From Flavobacterium endoglycinae (GTDB taxonomy: Bacteria > Bacteroidota > Bacteroidia > Flavobacteriales > Flavobacteriaceae): DNA of 64,000 nt. The stretch covers positions 2,813,001-2,877,000 of the forward strand of contig NZ_CP071448.1 of NCBI RefSeq assembly GCF_017352115.1, written 5' to 3'. Below, piece after piece: positions 27,000 through 35,392 of this stretch. The notes beneath the pieces were generated by a model. The model searched no databases and was not told where the DNA came from. It saw only the letters and a list, made by a program, of their open reading frames with translations. A program made the position numbers and the translations under genes. Position 1 is the stretch's first letter. The number at the start of each line of letters is the position of its first letter.

Positions 27000-28946
27000 A
27001 TGAAAAAGTTAATAGTTTTTATTTTATTGATAATTAGTGCAATATCTAGCGCTAATGTACGAATGCCTATACTTTTTTCTGACGGAATGGTGTTGCAAAG
27101 AGACAAGCAAATTCCGATTTGGGGTTTTGCCGATGCCAATGAAAGTATAGAAATTCATTTCAACAAACAAATTAAGAAAACAACAGCCGATAAAAACGGA
27201 AAATGGACGGTAAATTTAGCTGCCGAAAAAGCCGGCGGACCATTCGAATTGGTTGTAATCGGAAAAAATAAAATTACCATCAAAAATGTTTTGGTTGGAG
27301 AAGTTTGGATTTGCAGCGGACAATCGAATATGGAATTTCAAGTTTCCAAAACCATGAATGCTGAAAAAGAAATTGCAGACGCCAATTATTCAATGATTCG
27401 TCATTTTGGTATAGCGCAGGATTTAAGCGGAACCCCAAAAGAAGATTTAAAACAAGGGAAATGGGAAGAAGCTACCAAACAAAACGTAGGGAACTTTACA
27501 GCTGTCGGCTATTATTTCGCCAGAAAATTATATTCAGAATTAAAAATTCCAATCGGAATCATCAATACTTCTTGGGGCGGAACCAATGTAGAAACTTGGA
27601 CAAGCCGTGAAGCGTTTCAAAATAGTCCTGATTTTAAATCAATGATTGCCGATGTTCCCGTGATGAACGTGGATTCAATTTCGAAACTGTACGCCCAAAA
27701 AATGAAAGAAAGAGTCGAAAAGATTCAAGGAACAGAAGTAAGTACTGCAAACGAAAATACATTTAAAGAACTTTCTTTCGAGGATAAAAATTGGGGCGAT
27801 TTAAAAACACCGAGTTTATGGGAAAATCAACCGCTTGGCGATTTAGATGGTGTGGTTTGGATGCGTAAAACAATTACCTTAACCGCAGAAGATATTAAAA
27901 ACAAAGCAATTTTAAGTCTAGCAAAAATCGATGACGAAGATGTTACCTATGTAAACGGAATTGAAGTGGGGCGAAATACACAATATGATTTAAAAAGAGT
28001 ATACACAGTTCCAGACAATATTTTAAAAGAAGGAAAAAATGTAATTGCCGTTAGAATTGTAGATAACAGTGGAGGCGGAGGTATTTATGGAGAATCCCAA
28101 GATTTGAAATTAACAATAGGAACTAAAGTTATTCCGCTTGACGGAAATTGGAAATTTAGAGTTATTGTGGTCAAAACGGCATTATCGCCAAACAGTTATC
28201 CGTCGCTATTGTACAATGCCATGTTGAATCCTTTAGTTCCTTATGCGATTCAAGGTGTTCTGTGGTATCAAGGAGAGGCGAATGTTTGGAGAGCAAAACA
28301 ATACAAAAAAGCTTTTCCATTATTGATTAATGATTGGAGAACCAAATTCAAACAAGGCAATTTTCCATTCTATTTTGTGCAATTATCAACTTTCGACGAA
28401 TTTGGCGGCAACAGTCAAAAAGGAAGCCGTTGGGCAGAACTTCGCGAAGCACAATCTGAAACTTTGAAATTACCAAACACAGGAATGGCGGTTACAACTG
28501 ACATTGGAAATGCAAAAGACATTCACCCAACCAACAAACAAGATATTGGTCTGCGTTTGGCAGCGATTGCAATGAACAATATTTACGGTAAAAAACAAGT
28601 TCACAGCGGACCAACGTATAAATTTCAGGAAATAAAAGGAAACCAAATTATCCTGACTTTCGATAACATCGGCAGCGGACTATCAACGCCAAATAGCGAT
28701 GAATTAAAAGGATTTGAGATTGCAGGTGCAGACAAAGTTTTTCATTCCGCGAAAGCGATCATCAAAGACAACAAAATAATCGTTTCAAGTGATCAAGTTC
28801 AAAATCCAGTTGCCGTGCATTACGGTTGGGCAGACGACGATACGGCGATCAATCTTTTCAATAAAGAAAAATTCCCTGCATCACCATTCAGAACCGATAA
28901 TTGGGAAATGATTACGGCAAACGAAATTTATAAAGTGAGTAAGTAG
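27000..28946 (+). CDS. Sialate-O-acetylesterase-like SGNH esterase (CE20-like)
   Basis: 648 residues, signal peptide to about 19. The SGNH hydrolase is split: block I CSGQSNMEF with S109 near the N-terminus and the D507-x-H509 block (KDIHPTNKQD) late, with a jelly-roll insertion between (about 280-375, VNGIEVGRNTQYD and VIAVRIVDNSGGGG). A split SGNH core with an inserted sugar-binding-like module is the architecture of the xyloglucan acetylesterases of family CE20 as well as of sialate-O-acetylesterases. Next to GH95, GH31 and GH5 the likely substrate is acetyl groups on galactosyl side chains. Sialic acid removal is unlikely in this setting. Confidence 0.85.
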   Translation: MKKLIVFILLIISAISSANVRMPILFSDGMVLQRDKQIPIWGFADANESIEIHFNKQIKKTTADKNGKWTVNLAAEKAGGPFELVVIGKNKITIKNVLVGEVWICSGQSNMEFQVSKTMNAEKEIADANYSMIRHFGIAQDLSGTPKEDLKQGKWEEATKQNVGNFTAVGYYFARKLYSELKIPIGIINTSWGGTNVETWTSREAFQNSPDFKSMIADVPVMNVDSISKLYAQKMKERVEKIQGTEVSTANENTFKELSFEDKNWGDLKTPSLWENQPLGDLDGVVWMRKTITLTAEDIKNKAILSLAKIDDEDVTYVNGIEVGRNTQYDLKRVYTVPDNILKEGKNVIAVRIVDNSGGGGIYGESQDLKLTIGTKVIPLDGNWKFRVIVVKTALSPNSYPSLLYNAMLNPLVPYAIQGVLWYQGEANVWRAKQYKKAFPLLINDWRTKFKQGNFPFYFVQLSTFDEFGGNSQKGSRWAELREAQSETLKLPNTGMAVTTDIGNAKDIHPTNKQDIGLRLAAIAMNNIYGKKQVHSGPTYKFQEIKGNQIILTFDNIGSGLSTPNSDELKGFEIAGADKVFHSAKAIIKDNKIIVSSDQVQNPVAVHYGWADDDTAINLFNKEKFPASPFRTDNWEMITANEIYKVSK

Positions 28947-28986
28947 TGAAAAGTAGTTAGCAAATAGCTTTTTAACTAATACCAAT

Positions 28987-29145
28987 ATGTTCCGTTAGGA
29001 ACAATTCGTCGGTAGCAACGGATGAAATCCATTGGTAAAAAAAATCGTGAAAATGTTCCGTTAGGAACATCTGGTCGGTAGCAACGGATGAAATCCGTTG
29101 GTTAAATAAACAAATTGCGAGAATGTTCCAGAGGAACATCTGATT
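28987..29145. repeat. Three tandem TGTTCCGTTAGGAACA repeat units
   Basis: TGTTCCGTTAGGAACA at 28988-29003 and 29054-29069 and the variant TGTTCCAGAGGAACA at 29124-29138 recur every 66-70 bp. The first two units also carry a second hairpin, CAACGGAT-GAA-ATCCGTTG at 29082-29100 in unit 2. A related element is at 46308-46385. The units fill the esterase-GH95 gap. Confidence 0.85.
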
Positions 29146-29166
29146 ATAACATTAAAATAAAACCCA

Positions 29167-31575
29167 ATGCATTCAAGTTTCATCAAAAAAACATTTTTCA
29201 TCTTACTTCTCACATTTTACGGAACAACCATTTCGGCACAATCCAAAAATGTTTTGTGGTACAAACAGCCCGCAGAATTCTTTGAAGAAAGTTTAGTTTT
29301 AGGAAACGGAAAAATGGGAGCAACGGTTTTTGGCGGCGTGAATTCAGATAAAATTTATTTGAATGATATTACACTTTGGTCGGGCGAACCCGTAAACGCC
29401 AATATGAGTCCGGAAGCTTATAAAAATATTCCCGCAATTCGCGATGCCTTAAAAAACGAAAATTATAAACTAGCAGAGGAACTGAACAAAAAAGTTCAAG
29501 GAAAAAACTCAGAATCGTATGCGCCTTTGGGAACATTAGAAGTCAACAATTCAGAGAAAGGAAAAGCGACCAATTATTACCGAGAATTGGATCTTGCCAA
29601 CGCAACATCAAAAGTGACATATGAAATGGACGGCGTAAAATACACGCGCGAATATTTTGTTTCTGCTCCAGATCAAATCATGGTTATTAAATTGACAAGT
29701 AGTGAGAAAGGTGCTTTAAACTTCGACATTAGTTTAAAAAGTTTATTAAAATCGGAAGTTTCAGTTCGAAACAATGTTTTGGTAATGAACGGCACAGCGC
29801 CAATTCATGAAAATGCAGGATATAAAGTCCAAGAAAAATATTTACAGATTCCAGAAAGAGGAACAAGATTTACAACTTTACTGCAAGTCAAAAAAGTAGA
29901 CGGACAGCTTACCAGTTCAAGAACAGCATTAACCATAAAAAATGCATCTGAAGTTTATATTTATGTTTCGGTGGCAACCAGTTTTAACGGCTTTGACAAA
30001 AATCCAGCTACCGAAGGTGTAGACGATGTATCAATTGCTTTGCAAAATCTTAATAAAGCGTATGCTAAACCATTCGACAAACTAAAGGAAAATCACATTG
30101 CCGATTATCAAAAATTCTTCAATCGTGTTGATTTGAATCTGGGTAAAACAACCGCTCCAGATTTACCAACAGACGAACGTTTATTGCGTTACGCAGACGG
30201 AAAAGAAGATAAAAATCTAGAAATTTTGTATTTCAATTTCGGGCGATATTTACTAATCAGTTCTTCACGAACTTTGGGTGTTCCTGCCAATTTACAAGGA
30301 CTTTGGAATCCGTATGTGAATCCGCCTTGGAGCAGTAATTATACGATGAATATTAATCTGGAAGAAAATTATTGGCTGGCAGAAAACACCAATCTTTCAG
30401 AAATGCATCAGTCTCTTTTGAGTTTTATAAAAAACCTTTCGGTAAACGGAAAAATTACAGCAAAGACTTTTTATGGAGTAAATGAAGGTTGGGCAGCGGC
30501 GCATAATTCAGACATTTGGGCGATGACGAATCCCGTTGGACAATTTGGAAAAGAAGATCCAATGTGGGCATGCTGGCCAATGGCACAAGCATGGCTAAGC
30601 ACACATATTTGGGAGCATTATACTTTTACTCAAGACCTAAATTACTTAAAAAAAGAAGGTTATCCGTTAATGAAAGGCGCGGCAGAATTTTGTTTGGGCT
30701 GGCTGGTAACCGATAAAAATGGAAATCTCATTACATCGCCATCCACTTCGCCAGAAAACCAATATAGATTAGCAGATGGTTTTGTTGGTGCAACAATGTA
30801 TGGAGGAACTGCTGATTTAGCGATGATTCGTGAATGTTTTGATAAAACGATAAAAGCTTCAAAAGTGTTGAATACGGATGCTGCTTTCAGAGATAAATTA
30901 GAAAAAGCATTGGCTAAACTTCATCCGTATCAAATTGGCAAAAAAGGAAATCTACAGGAATGGTATTTTGATTGGGACGATAATGATCCAAAGCACCGTC
31001 ATCAATCACATTTATTTGGGCTTTTTCCTGGCGATCATATCACGCCTTTGAAAACGCCAGATTTGGCAGAAGCTTCTAAGAAAACTTTAGAGATAAAAGG
31101 AGATGAAACCACCGGCTGGTCAAAAGGCTGGAGAATCAATCTTTGGGCAAGACTTTGGGACGGAAATCGCGCTTACAAAATGTACCGCGAATTATTGCGT
31201 TACGTTGATCCAGACGGAAAAAAAACAGACAAACCAAGAAGAGGTGGAGGAACGTATCCGAATTTATTCGACGCACATCCGCCATTTCAAATTGATGGAA
31301 ATTTTGGAGGCGCTGCAGCCGTTGCAGAAATGTTAATTCAGTCAAACGAAAACGAAATCCGATTGCTTCCTGCTTTGCCAGATGCTTGGGAAGAAGGTTC
31401 TGCAAAAGGAATTTGCGCTAGAGGCGGTTTCGAAATTGAGATGGAATGGAGTAATAAAAAACCACAAAAAGTAATGGTTTCTTCAAAAAATGGAGGAAAA
31501 ACGATTTTGATTTTCGGTGATAAAAAACAGGAAATCGTTTTGAAAAAAGGAGAGAAGAAAGAGGTTAATTTTTAA
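29167..31575 (+). CDS. Glycoside hydrolase family 95, alpha-L-fucosidase type
   Basis: 802 residues with a type I signal peptide (TTISAQS, about 24). GH95 features are an N-terminal beta-sandwich (LPLGNGKMGA-like VLGNGKMGATVFGG near 45), the (alpha/alpha)6 barrel containing WNPYVNPPWSSNYTMNIN and NYWLAE, HRHQSHLFGLFPG, and FQIDGNFGGAAAVAEML near the C-terminus. GH95 enzymes invert alpha-1,2-fucosyl or alpha-L-galactosyl linkages on galactose, as found at the tip of F side chains in xyloglucan. It ends the glycan locus. Confidence 0.92.
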   Translation: MHSSFIKKTFFILLLTFYGTTISAQSKNVLWYKQPAEFFEESLVLGNGKMGATVFGGVNSDKIYLNDITLWSGEPVNANMSPEAYKNIPAIRDALKNENYKLAEELNKKVQGKNSESYAPLGTLEVNNSEKGKATNYYRELDLANATSKVTYEMDGVKYTREYFVSAPDQIMVIKLTSSEKGALNFDISLKSLLKSEVSVRNNVLVMNGTAPIHENAGYKVQEKYLQIPERGTRFTTLLQVKKVDGQLTSSRTALTIKNASEVYIYVSVATSFNGFDKNPATEGVDDVSIALQNLNKAYAKPFDKLKENHIADYQKFFNRVDLNLGKTTAPDLPTDERLLRYADGKEDKNLEILYFNFGRYLLISSSRTLGVPANLQGLWNPYVNPPWSSNYTMNINLEENYWLAENTNLSEMHQSLLSFIKNLSVNGKITAKTFYGVNEGWAAAHNSDIWAMTNPVGQFGKEDPMWACWPMAQAWLSTHIWEHYTFTQDLNYLKKEGYPLMKGAAEFCLGWLVTDKNGNLITSPSTSPENQYRLADGFVGATMYGGTADLAMIRECFDKTIKASKVLNTDAAFRDKLEKALAKLHPYQIGKKGNLQEWYFDWDDNDPKHRHQSHLFGLFPGDHITPLKTPDLAEASKKTLEIKGDETTGWSKGWRINLWARLWDGNRAYKMYRELLRYVDPDGKKTDKPRRGGGTYPNLFDAHPPFQIDGNFGGAAAVAEMLIQSNENEIRLLPALPDAWEEGSAKGICARGGFEIEMEWSNKKPQKVMVSSKNGGKTILIFGDKKQEIVLKKGEKKEVNF

Positions 31576-31583
31576 TAATTATT

Positions 31584-31646
31584 GTCACCCTGAACGAAGT
31601 AAGGGCGCTCCAATTGGGACTGGGCTTCGACTCCGCTCAGCCTGAC
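31584..31646. repeat. TGTCACCCTGAACGAAGT imperfect inverted repeat
   Basis: TGTCACCCTGAACGAAGT pairs imperfectly with CTTCGACTCCGCTCAGCCTGACA at the other end. The word (TGTCANNCTGAGCGNAGTCGAAG) is a familiar REP-like intergenic element in Bacteroidetes. It lies just after the last PUL gene and may help end the operon. Confidence 0.65.
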
Positions 31647-31662
31647 AAACGATAAAATAAAT

Positions 31663-31687
31663 CCGACAGGTTTTTAAAACCTGTCGG
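31663..31687. repeat. CCGACAGGTTT hairpin
   Basis: Arms CCGACAGGTTT (31663-31673) and AAACCTGTCGG (31677-31687) are exact complements and the downstream GTTTTGTTTT tract makes it a plausible terminator for the GH95 end of the operon. Same family as 21074-21106. Confidence 0.75.
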
Positions 31688-31703
31688 GTTTTGTTTTCAA
31701 AAT

Positions 31704-31759
31704 GAGCTCCAGCGGAGCGACATATTAGTTTGTGAATTTATGTCGCTCCGCTGGAGCTC
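31704..31759. repeat. Perfect palindrome with 20-bp arms (GAGCTCCAGCGGAGCGACAT)
   Basis: 31704-31723 and 31740-31759 are exact reverse complements with a 16-bp loop. The arms are GC-richer than the surroundings. It lies between the GH95 and cvpA 3' ends and could block transcription from both. Confidence 0.85.
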
Positions 31760-31828
31760 TTTGAATTTAGATGATTTAAATTCTATAGATATTTCGCCTC
31801 TTTAAGGCTTTTAAAAAACAAATAATAA

Positions 31829-32374
31829 TTATCCTTTCTCTGAATTTTCTTTTTCTTCAGGTTTCTGAGAATGCTCTTTTTTAAAACTTTCGTACCATTT
31901 TTCGATTGACGGATAAACAAAAGCCGCGACTTTTTTCACCGGATTGTAAAAAATAGATTTATCCAAAGTTTCTTGTTTGGCAAAAGTGTTGTTGAAATTG
32001 ATTTTTTCGAACAAAGCAATAAAAATACTCAGAATCAGAATGGTTTTTAAGACTCTGAAAAATCCGCCACCTAACTTATTCATCCAGCCTAACATGGCAA
32101 AATCGGCAATTCCGGTTAGGATTTTGGCCAAGAAATAAACTCCAATGACAACCAGAATAAAAGTTAAGATAAAAGCCGTGATCTGAATATTAGTCGGATT
32201 CCAAGAAACATGTTTTGAAATCATTCCCGTCATTAAAGAAGAAAATTTAATCGCAAGATAAATGCCTAATAACAGCGAAATAAAAGAAGCAACTTCTACA
32301 AAAAGTCCGTTTTTAATGCCTTTGTATAAACTGTAACACAAAAGCGCACCGACGATAATATCAAAAAAACTCAT
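31829..32374 (-). CDS. cvpA: CvpA family membrane protein
   Basis: 181 residues from the ATG at 32374 (MSFFDIIVG); a start 10 codons upstream is possible but lacks the conserved N-terminus. Four hydrophobic segments (about 3-22, 28-48, 66-88, 105-125) and the family hallmark MSxxDIIVG... KGIKNGLFVEVASFISLLLG. The tail from about 150 is charged and cytosolic. CvpA proteins are inner-membrane proteins linked to envelope integrity and, in enterobacteria, to colicin V export; the molecular role is not settled. A good promoter (TTTG-N17-TATCTTTG) lies at 32402-32430 on the same strand. Confidence 0.88.
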   Translation of the reverse strand: MSFFDIIVGALLCYSLYKGIKNGLFVEVASFISLLLGIYLAIKFSSLMTGMISKHVSWNPTNIQITAFILTFILVVIGVYFLAKILTGIADFAMLGWMNKLGGGFFRVLKTILILSIFIALFEKINFNNTFAKQETLDKSIFYNPVKKVAAFVYPSIEKWYESFKKEHSQKPEEKENSEKG

Positions 32375-32401
32375 GTTTTGGGTTTGGTGTTTAATGAGGC
32401 G

Positions 32402-32430
32402 CAAAGATAGATTTTTTTTTGAGGGACAAA
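32402..32430 (-). promoter_or_regulatory. Flavobacterial promoter for cvpA
   Basis: On the reverse strand TTTG (32427-32430), a 17-bp spacer and TATCTTTG (32402-32409) match the TTTG/TAnnTTTG consensus. The -33 box falls inside an AAAGGT-type repeat. Confidence 0.6.
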
Positions 32431-32476
32431 GGTTTCAAAGTGGCAAAGGTTCAGAATTATAAAGCGGCAAAGGTTT
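32421..32476. repeat. AAAGGTTTCAAAG-type degenerate repeat upstream of cvpA
   Basis: GGGACAAAGGTTTCAAAG, TGGCAAAGGTTC and GCGGCAAAGGTTT repeat the unit seen at 850-903. The rest of the 394-bp gap 32375-32768 is the inverted repeat element (32501-32633), the cvpA promoter, and AT-rich DNA before the next gene. Confidence 0.55.
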
Positions 32477-32500
32477 ATTTTGATTTACTTGAATATGTTT

Positions 32501-32633
32501 TAAACACATAGAATCATAGTTTTTTCTTTGTGAAAAGGCGTTTCACTTATTTTAGCAAATATAGCGATGTGTAAAACTTGTTTTTTTAAATTTTCTCTTC
32601 TTCATTTTTTTAAACTATGTTTCTACGTGTTTA
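32501..32633 (-). repeat. 140-bp terminal-inverted-repeat element, copy 3 (reversed)
   Basis: TAAACACATAGAATCATAG (32501-32519) and CTATGTTTCTACGTGTTTA (32615-32633) bound it. The internal GAAAAGGCGTTTCACTTATTT is the reverse complement of the block in copies 1 and 4, so this copy lies in the opposite orientation. Confidence 0.8.
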
Positions 32634-32768
32634 AATTTTTTAATGTGTTTGCATTTGAACTATGTATCTTTGCAAATCTAATTTTAGAGTTAGATTGCGA
32701 TTCTGAGCCTTCAGGATTATATTTTTTAATCCGCAATCTAAAATCTACAATCAAAAATCAAAAATTAA

Positions 32769-33125
32769 ATGTCTAGAGATACACAATTAAAAGAGCGATG
32801 GGAAAAGCTCGTTGATATACTTTCCAATCAATTTTCGCAAGGCGAAGATTTAGATTTGGACTCTATAATTTACTTAATCGGAGTTCAGGAATATGGAAAA
32901 GTGCACCGTCAATACAAAAAAGATGAAAAACTAAATTTAATGCACATTGCAATCTGCCGATTGCTGGAACCATACGGATTTTACGAATTCGAATATTTTG
33001 ATGAAGAAGGTTGGCCGCATTATAAAATAAAAGAACAATTGCCTTCGTTAAAAGCAGGTGAACAATCAGTTTTAATGAAAGAAGCGATTGTAAATTATTT
33101 TTTAGAAAGAAAACTTATTGAGTAG
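32769..33125 (+). CDS. Conserved hypothetical protein
   Basis: 118 residues, acidic and soluble, without signal peptide or membrane segment. The stretches DSIIYLIGVQEYGKVHRQYKKDEKLNLMH (in parts) and RLLEPYGFYEFEYFDEEGWPHYK look well conserved in type, with a helical first half and a short mixed tail. I recognise the kind of protein as a small Bacteroidetes-specific conserved protein but can assign no function. It starts directly at the ATG after AT-rich DNA and is followed by a palindromic repeat, so it is probably monocistronic. Confidence 0.75.
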   Translation: MSRDTQLKERWEKLVDILSNQFSQGEDLDLDSIIYLIGVQEYGKVHRQYKKDEKLNLMHIAICRLLEPYGFYEFEYFDEEGWPHYKIKEQLPSLKAGEQSVLMKEAIVNYFLERKLIE

Positions 33126-33134
33126 TTTTTTATA

Positions 33135-33190
33135 GTTTTCAGTCGCAGTCGCAGTTTGCAGTACTGAGACTGAAAACCGCGACTGAAAAC
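33135..33190. repeat. GTTTTCAGTCGC palindromic repeat
   Basis: GTTTTCAGTCGC (33135-33146) pairs with GCGACTGAAAAC (33179-33190) and the loop holds a second GACTGAAAAC copy. It fills the gap between two small genes. Confidence 0.7.
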
Positions 33191-33200
33191 GTGAAAAAAT

Positions 33201-33728
33201 ATGTGCAGATACGCAATGACAGCTTATAAACCTCATTACGCTTGTTTTAATTGTCGAAAGACATTTAAAAGAAGATTGATGGGAGATATAAAAAAAGGAG
33301 AAAAGTCGGTTTTTGAAGCCAAATGCCCCGAGTGTGGAGAATTAATGGCCAATATGGGATTGGATTTTGAATCGCCAAAAAAGGACGATTTAAAGAAATG
33401 GGAACATCTTAAAAGTCTGTATTCTGTTGGCATTACTTTTCATTCTTGCGGTTGCAGCGGACCAGGTTATATTCCGAATTCGAAAGAAAAACTAATTGAA
33501 TATTTCGAAGAGATAAAAAAAACATATCTCAAGAATATGGAATTCTGGCGCAATAGAGTAGAGCCTTCTACCAAAAAAGAAAAAGAACAGGATTATAATA
33601 GAAACTGGTCTAAATTAGGAGAGATTTCTTCAAATTACAAAAAAGAAATAGTTACGAATCAAAAAGGACTGGATTATTGGCATCAAAAAATAAAAGAAAT
33701 CGAAGAGAAAATAAATCTTATAAAATAA
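33201..33728 (+). CDS. Zinc-ribbon protein of unknown function
   Basis: 175 residues. CFNC (15-18) and CPEC (about 42-45) form a zinc-ribbon-like pair and a further HSCGCSG follows near 81. The remainder is strongly charged and helical, probably coiled coil (about 95-175, rich in K and E). The N-terminus MCRYAMTAYKPHYACFNCRK is a conserved type in Bacteroidetes. It is likely a nucleic-acid- or protein-binding adaptor, but that is inference from the fold only. No operon partner is evident. Confidence 0.75.
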   Translation: MCRYAMTAYKPHYACFNCRKTFKRRLMGDIKKGEKSVFEAKCPECGELMANMGLDFESPKKDDLKKWEHLKSLYSVGITFHSCGCSGPGYIPNSKEKLIEYFEEIKKTYLKNMEFWRNRVEPSTKKEKEQDYNRNWSKLGEISSNYKKEIVTNQKGLDYWHQKIKEIEEKINLIK

Positions 33729-33837
33729 TTACAGGTCAGCAAATAATAATCATTTAAAAATTAGCTGTGATTCGTTAAATAGGTTTGCAGAATTCTTAAA
33801 ACTGTTGCTGTGACTGCGCACTTTAAACTAAAAAGAC

Positions 33838-33845
33838 TAAATTTG
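33838..33845 (+). promoter_or_regulatory. -7 promoter box for pheS
   Basis: TAAATTTG matches TAnnTTTG and lies 22 bp before the pheS start. No TTG at the right distance was found. Confidence 0.45.
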
Positions 33846-33866
33846 TATTTCAATTATTGAAGGAAA

Positions 33867-34886
33867 ATGATAGATAAGATAAAACAACATATAGAGGAAG
33901 CTAAAGCCTTTAATGATAAAAACAAAGAATCTTTAGAGCAATTCCGAATTAAATATTTAGGAAGTAAGGGGTTATTAAAGGAACTTTTTGCGGAGTTTAA
34001 AAATATTCCAAACGATCAGAAAAAAGATTTTGGACAAGTAATTAATACTCTTAAAGCGGTTGCCGAAGAAAAAGTAAGAGTTATTCAGGAAGAACTTGAA
34101 AGTAAAGAAGAAAGTGTAGGTGTTTTTGGTGATTTAACACGTGCAGCAGAACCGGTTCTTATTGGTTCTCGCCATCCTATTTCTATCGTTAAAAATCAGA
34201 TTATAGATATTTTTGCCAATATCGGATTCAACGTTTCTGAAGGTCCAGAAATCGAAGACGACTGGCATAACTTTACGGCATTGAACTTGCCAGAATATCA
34301 CCCAGCGCGTGATATGCAGGATACGTTTTTCATTCAAACCAATCCAGATGTCTTGTTGCGTACGCATACATCATCGGTTCAGGTGCGTTATATGGAAAAT
34401 CACAAACCGCCAATCCGTACGATTTCACCGGGACGTGTTTTCCGTAATGAAGCAATTTCATCTCGTTCGCACTGTATTTTCCATCAAGTGGAAGGATTGT
34501 ACATTGACAAAGATGTTTCTTTCGCCGATTTGAAACAAACGTTACTTTATTTCACTAAAGAAATGTTCGGAAAATCTAAAATTCGTCTTCGTCCGTCGTA
34601 TTTCCCATTTACAGAGCCAAGTGCTGAAATTGATATCTATTGGGGATTAAAAACAGAAACCGATTACAGAATTACCAAAGGAACGGGCTGGTTAGAAATT
34701 GGAGGCTGCGGAATGGTAGATCCAAATGTTCTTAAAAATTGTGACATCAACCCAGACGAATACAACGGATTTGCTTTCGGAATGGGAGTAGAGCGTATTG
34801 CAATGCTTTTATACCAAATTGGAGATATCCGTATGTTCTACGAAAATGATGTTCGTTTCTTAGAGCAATTTAAAGCAAATATATAA
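33867..34886 (+). CDS. pheS: Phenylalanyl-tRNA synthetase alpha subunit
   Basis: 339 residues, the normal bacterial PheS size. It has an N-terminal coiled-coil tRNA-binding arm (about 1-85) and the class II catalytic core: motif 1 region HPISIVKNQI, motif 2 FRNEAISSRSHCIFHQVEGL, and motif 3 AFGMGVERIAMLLYQI near the C-terminus. With PheT it charges tRNA-Phe. The pheT gene is not adjacent, as is common in Flavobacteria. The gene is followed by a palindromic repeat. Confidence 0.98.
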   Translation: MIDKIKQHIEEAKAFNDKNKESLEQFRIKYLGSKGLLKELFAEFKNIPNDQKKDFGQVINTLKAVAEEKVRVIQEELESKEESVGVFGDLTRAAEPVLIGSRHPISIVKNQIIDIFANIGFNVSEGPEIEDDWHNFTALNLPEYHPARDMQDTFFIQTNPDVLLRTHTSSVQVRYMENHKPPIRTISPGRVFRNEAISSRSHCIFHQVEGLYIDKDVSFADLKQTLLYFTKEMFGKSKIRLRPSYFPFTEPSAEIDIYWGLKTETDYRITKGTGWLEIGGCGMVDPNVLKNCDINPDEYNGFAFGMGVERIAMLLYQIGDIRMFYENDVRFLEQFKANI

Positions 34887-34888
34887 TT

Positions 34889-34973
34889 TAAGCCATAAAG
34901 TCGTAAAGTCGAAAGTTGAAAGCCTCAGAGTAGGTTTTTGACTTTCGACTTTATGACTTTCAAACTTTCGACT
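34889..34973. repeat. AAAGTCGTAAAGTCGAAAG palindromic repeat
   Basis: CATAAAGTCGTAAAGTCGAAAGT pairs with the GACTTTCGACTTTATGACTTT part of the right half. It also contains internal direct repeats of AAAGTCG. The right arm creates an in-frame ATG upstream of the next gene that should not be taken as its start. Confidence 0.75.
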
Positions 34974-34976
34974 AAT

Positions 34977-35384
34977 ATGAAAAAAGATATAATAATTCCA
35001 GAAGTTGAAAACGTGTTTCTTGCTGCAGTGCAGGAATGGAGCGACGATTTTATGGAAAAAGTGTGGTACGCTTATTTAGTTAACGACAGCGATTTTAACT
35101 TAGACAGCGTAATGGTGGTTTCAAAAGCATTTGGAACAATCGACGGCGAAATGAAAAAGACGTCTATTTTACGTCATGCTTTTGTTGAAGTTCCTTCGGT
35201 TTCTGTTGTGAAGATAGAATTAGTAGAAAAAAGCCTTTTGGCGCTTAATAACGAATTTATGGTAACGTTCTTCATCGGAAATACTCTATACGACCAGAAG
35301 TTCATTTTTAAAGCCAATTCAATCAATGAAAATAATACTGAAGAAGTACCGATTTTGTTTGTTGAAGGGGTAATGGTGAAATAG
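34977..35384 (+). CDS. Conserved hypothetical protein downstream of pheS
   Basis: 135 residues from the ATG at 34977 (MKKDIIIPEVENVF), chosen because the longer reading runs through the palindromic repeat. Soluble, mixed alpha/beta, with no signal peptide. It looks like a conserved Bacteroidetes family of unknown function often found near pheS; I cannot name a domain. It ends before a hairpin terminator at 35441-35474. Confidence 0.75.
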   Translation: MKKDIIIPEVENVFLAAVQEWSDDFMEKVWYAYLVNDSDFNLDSVMVVSKAFGTIDGEMKKTSILRHAFVEVPSVSVVKIELVEKSLLALNNEFMVTFFIGNTLYDQKFIFKANSINENNTEEVPILFVEGVMVK

Positions 35385-35392
35385 ATTTTTAA

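Noticed and set aside
28987..29145. CRISPR array
   Set aside because: Only three diverged units, palindromic with conserved spacers, and no cas genes in the window.
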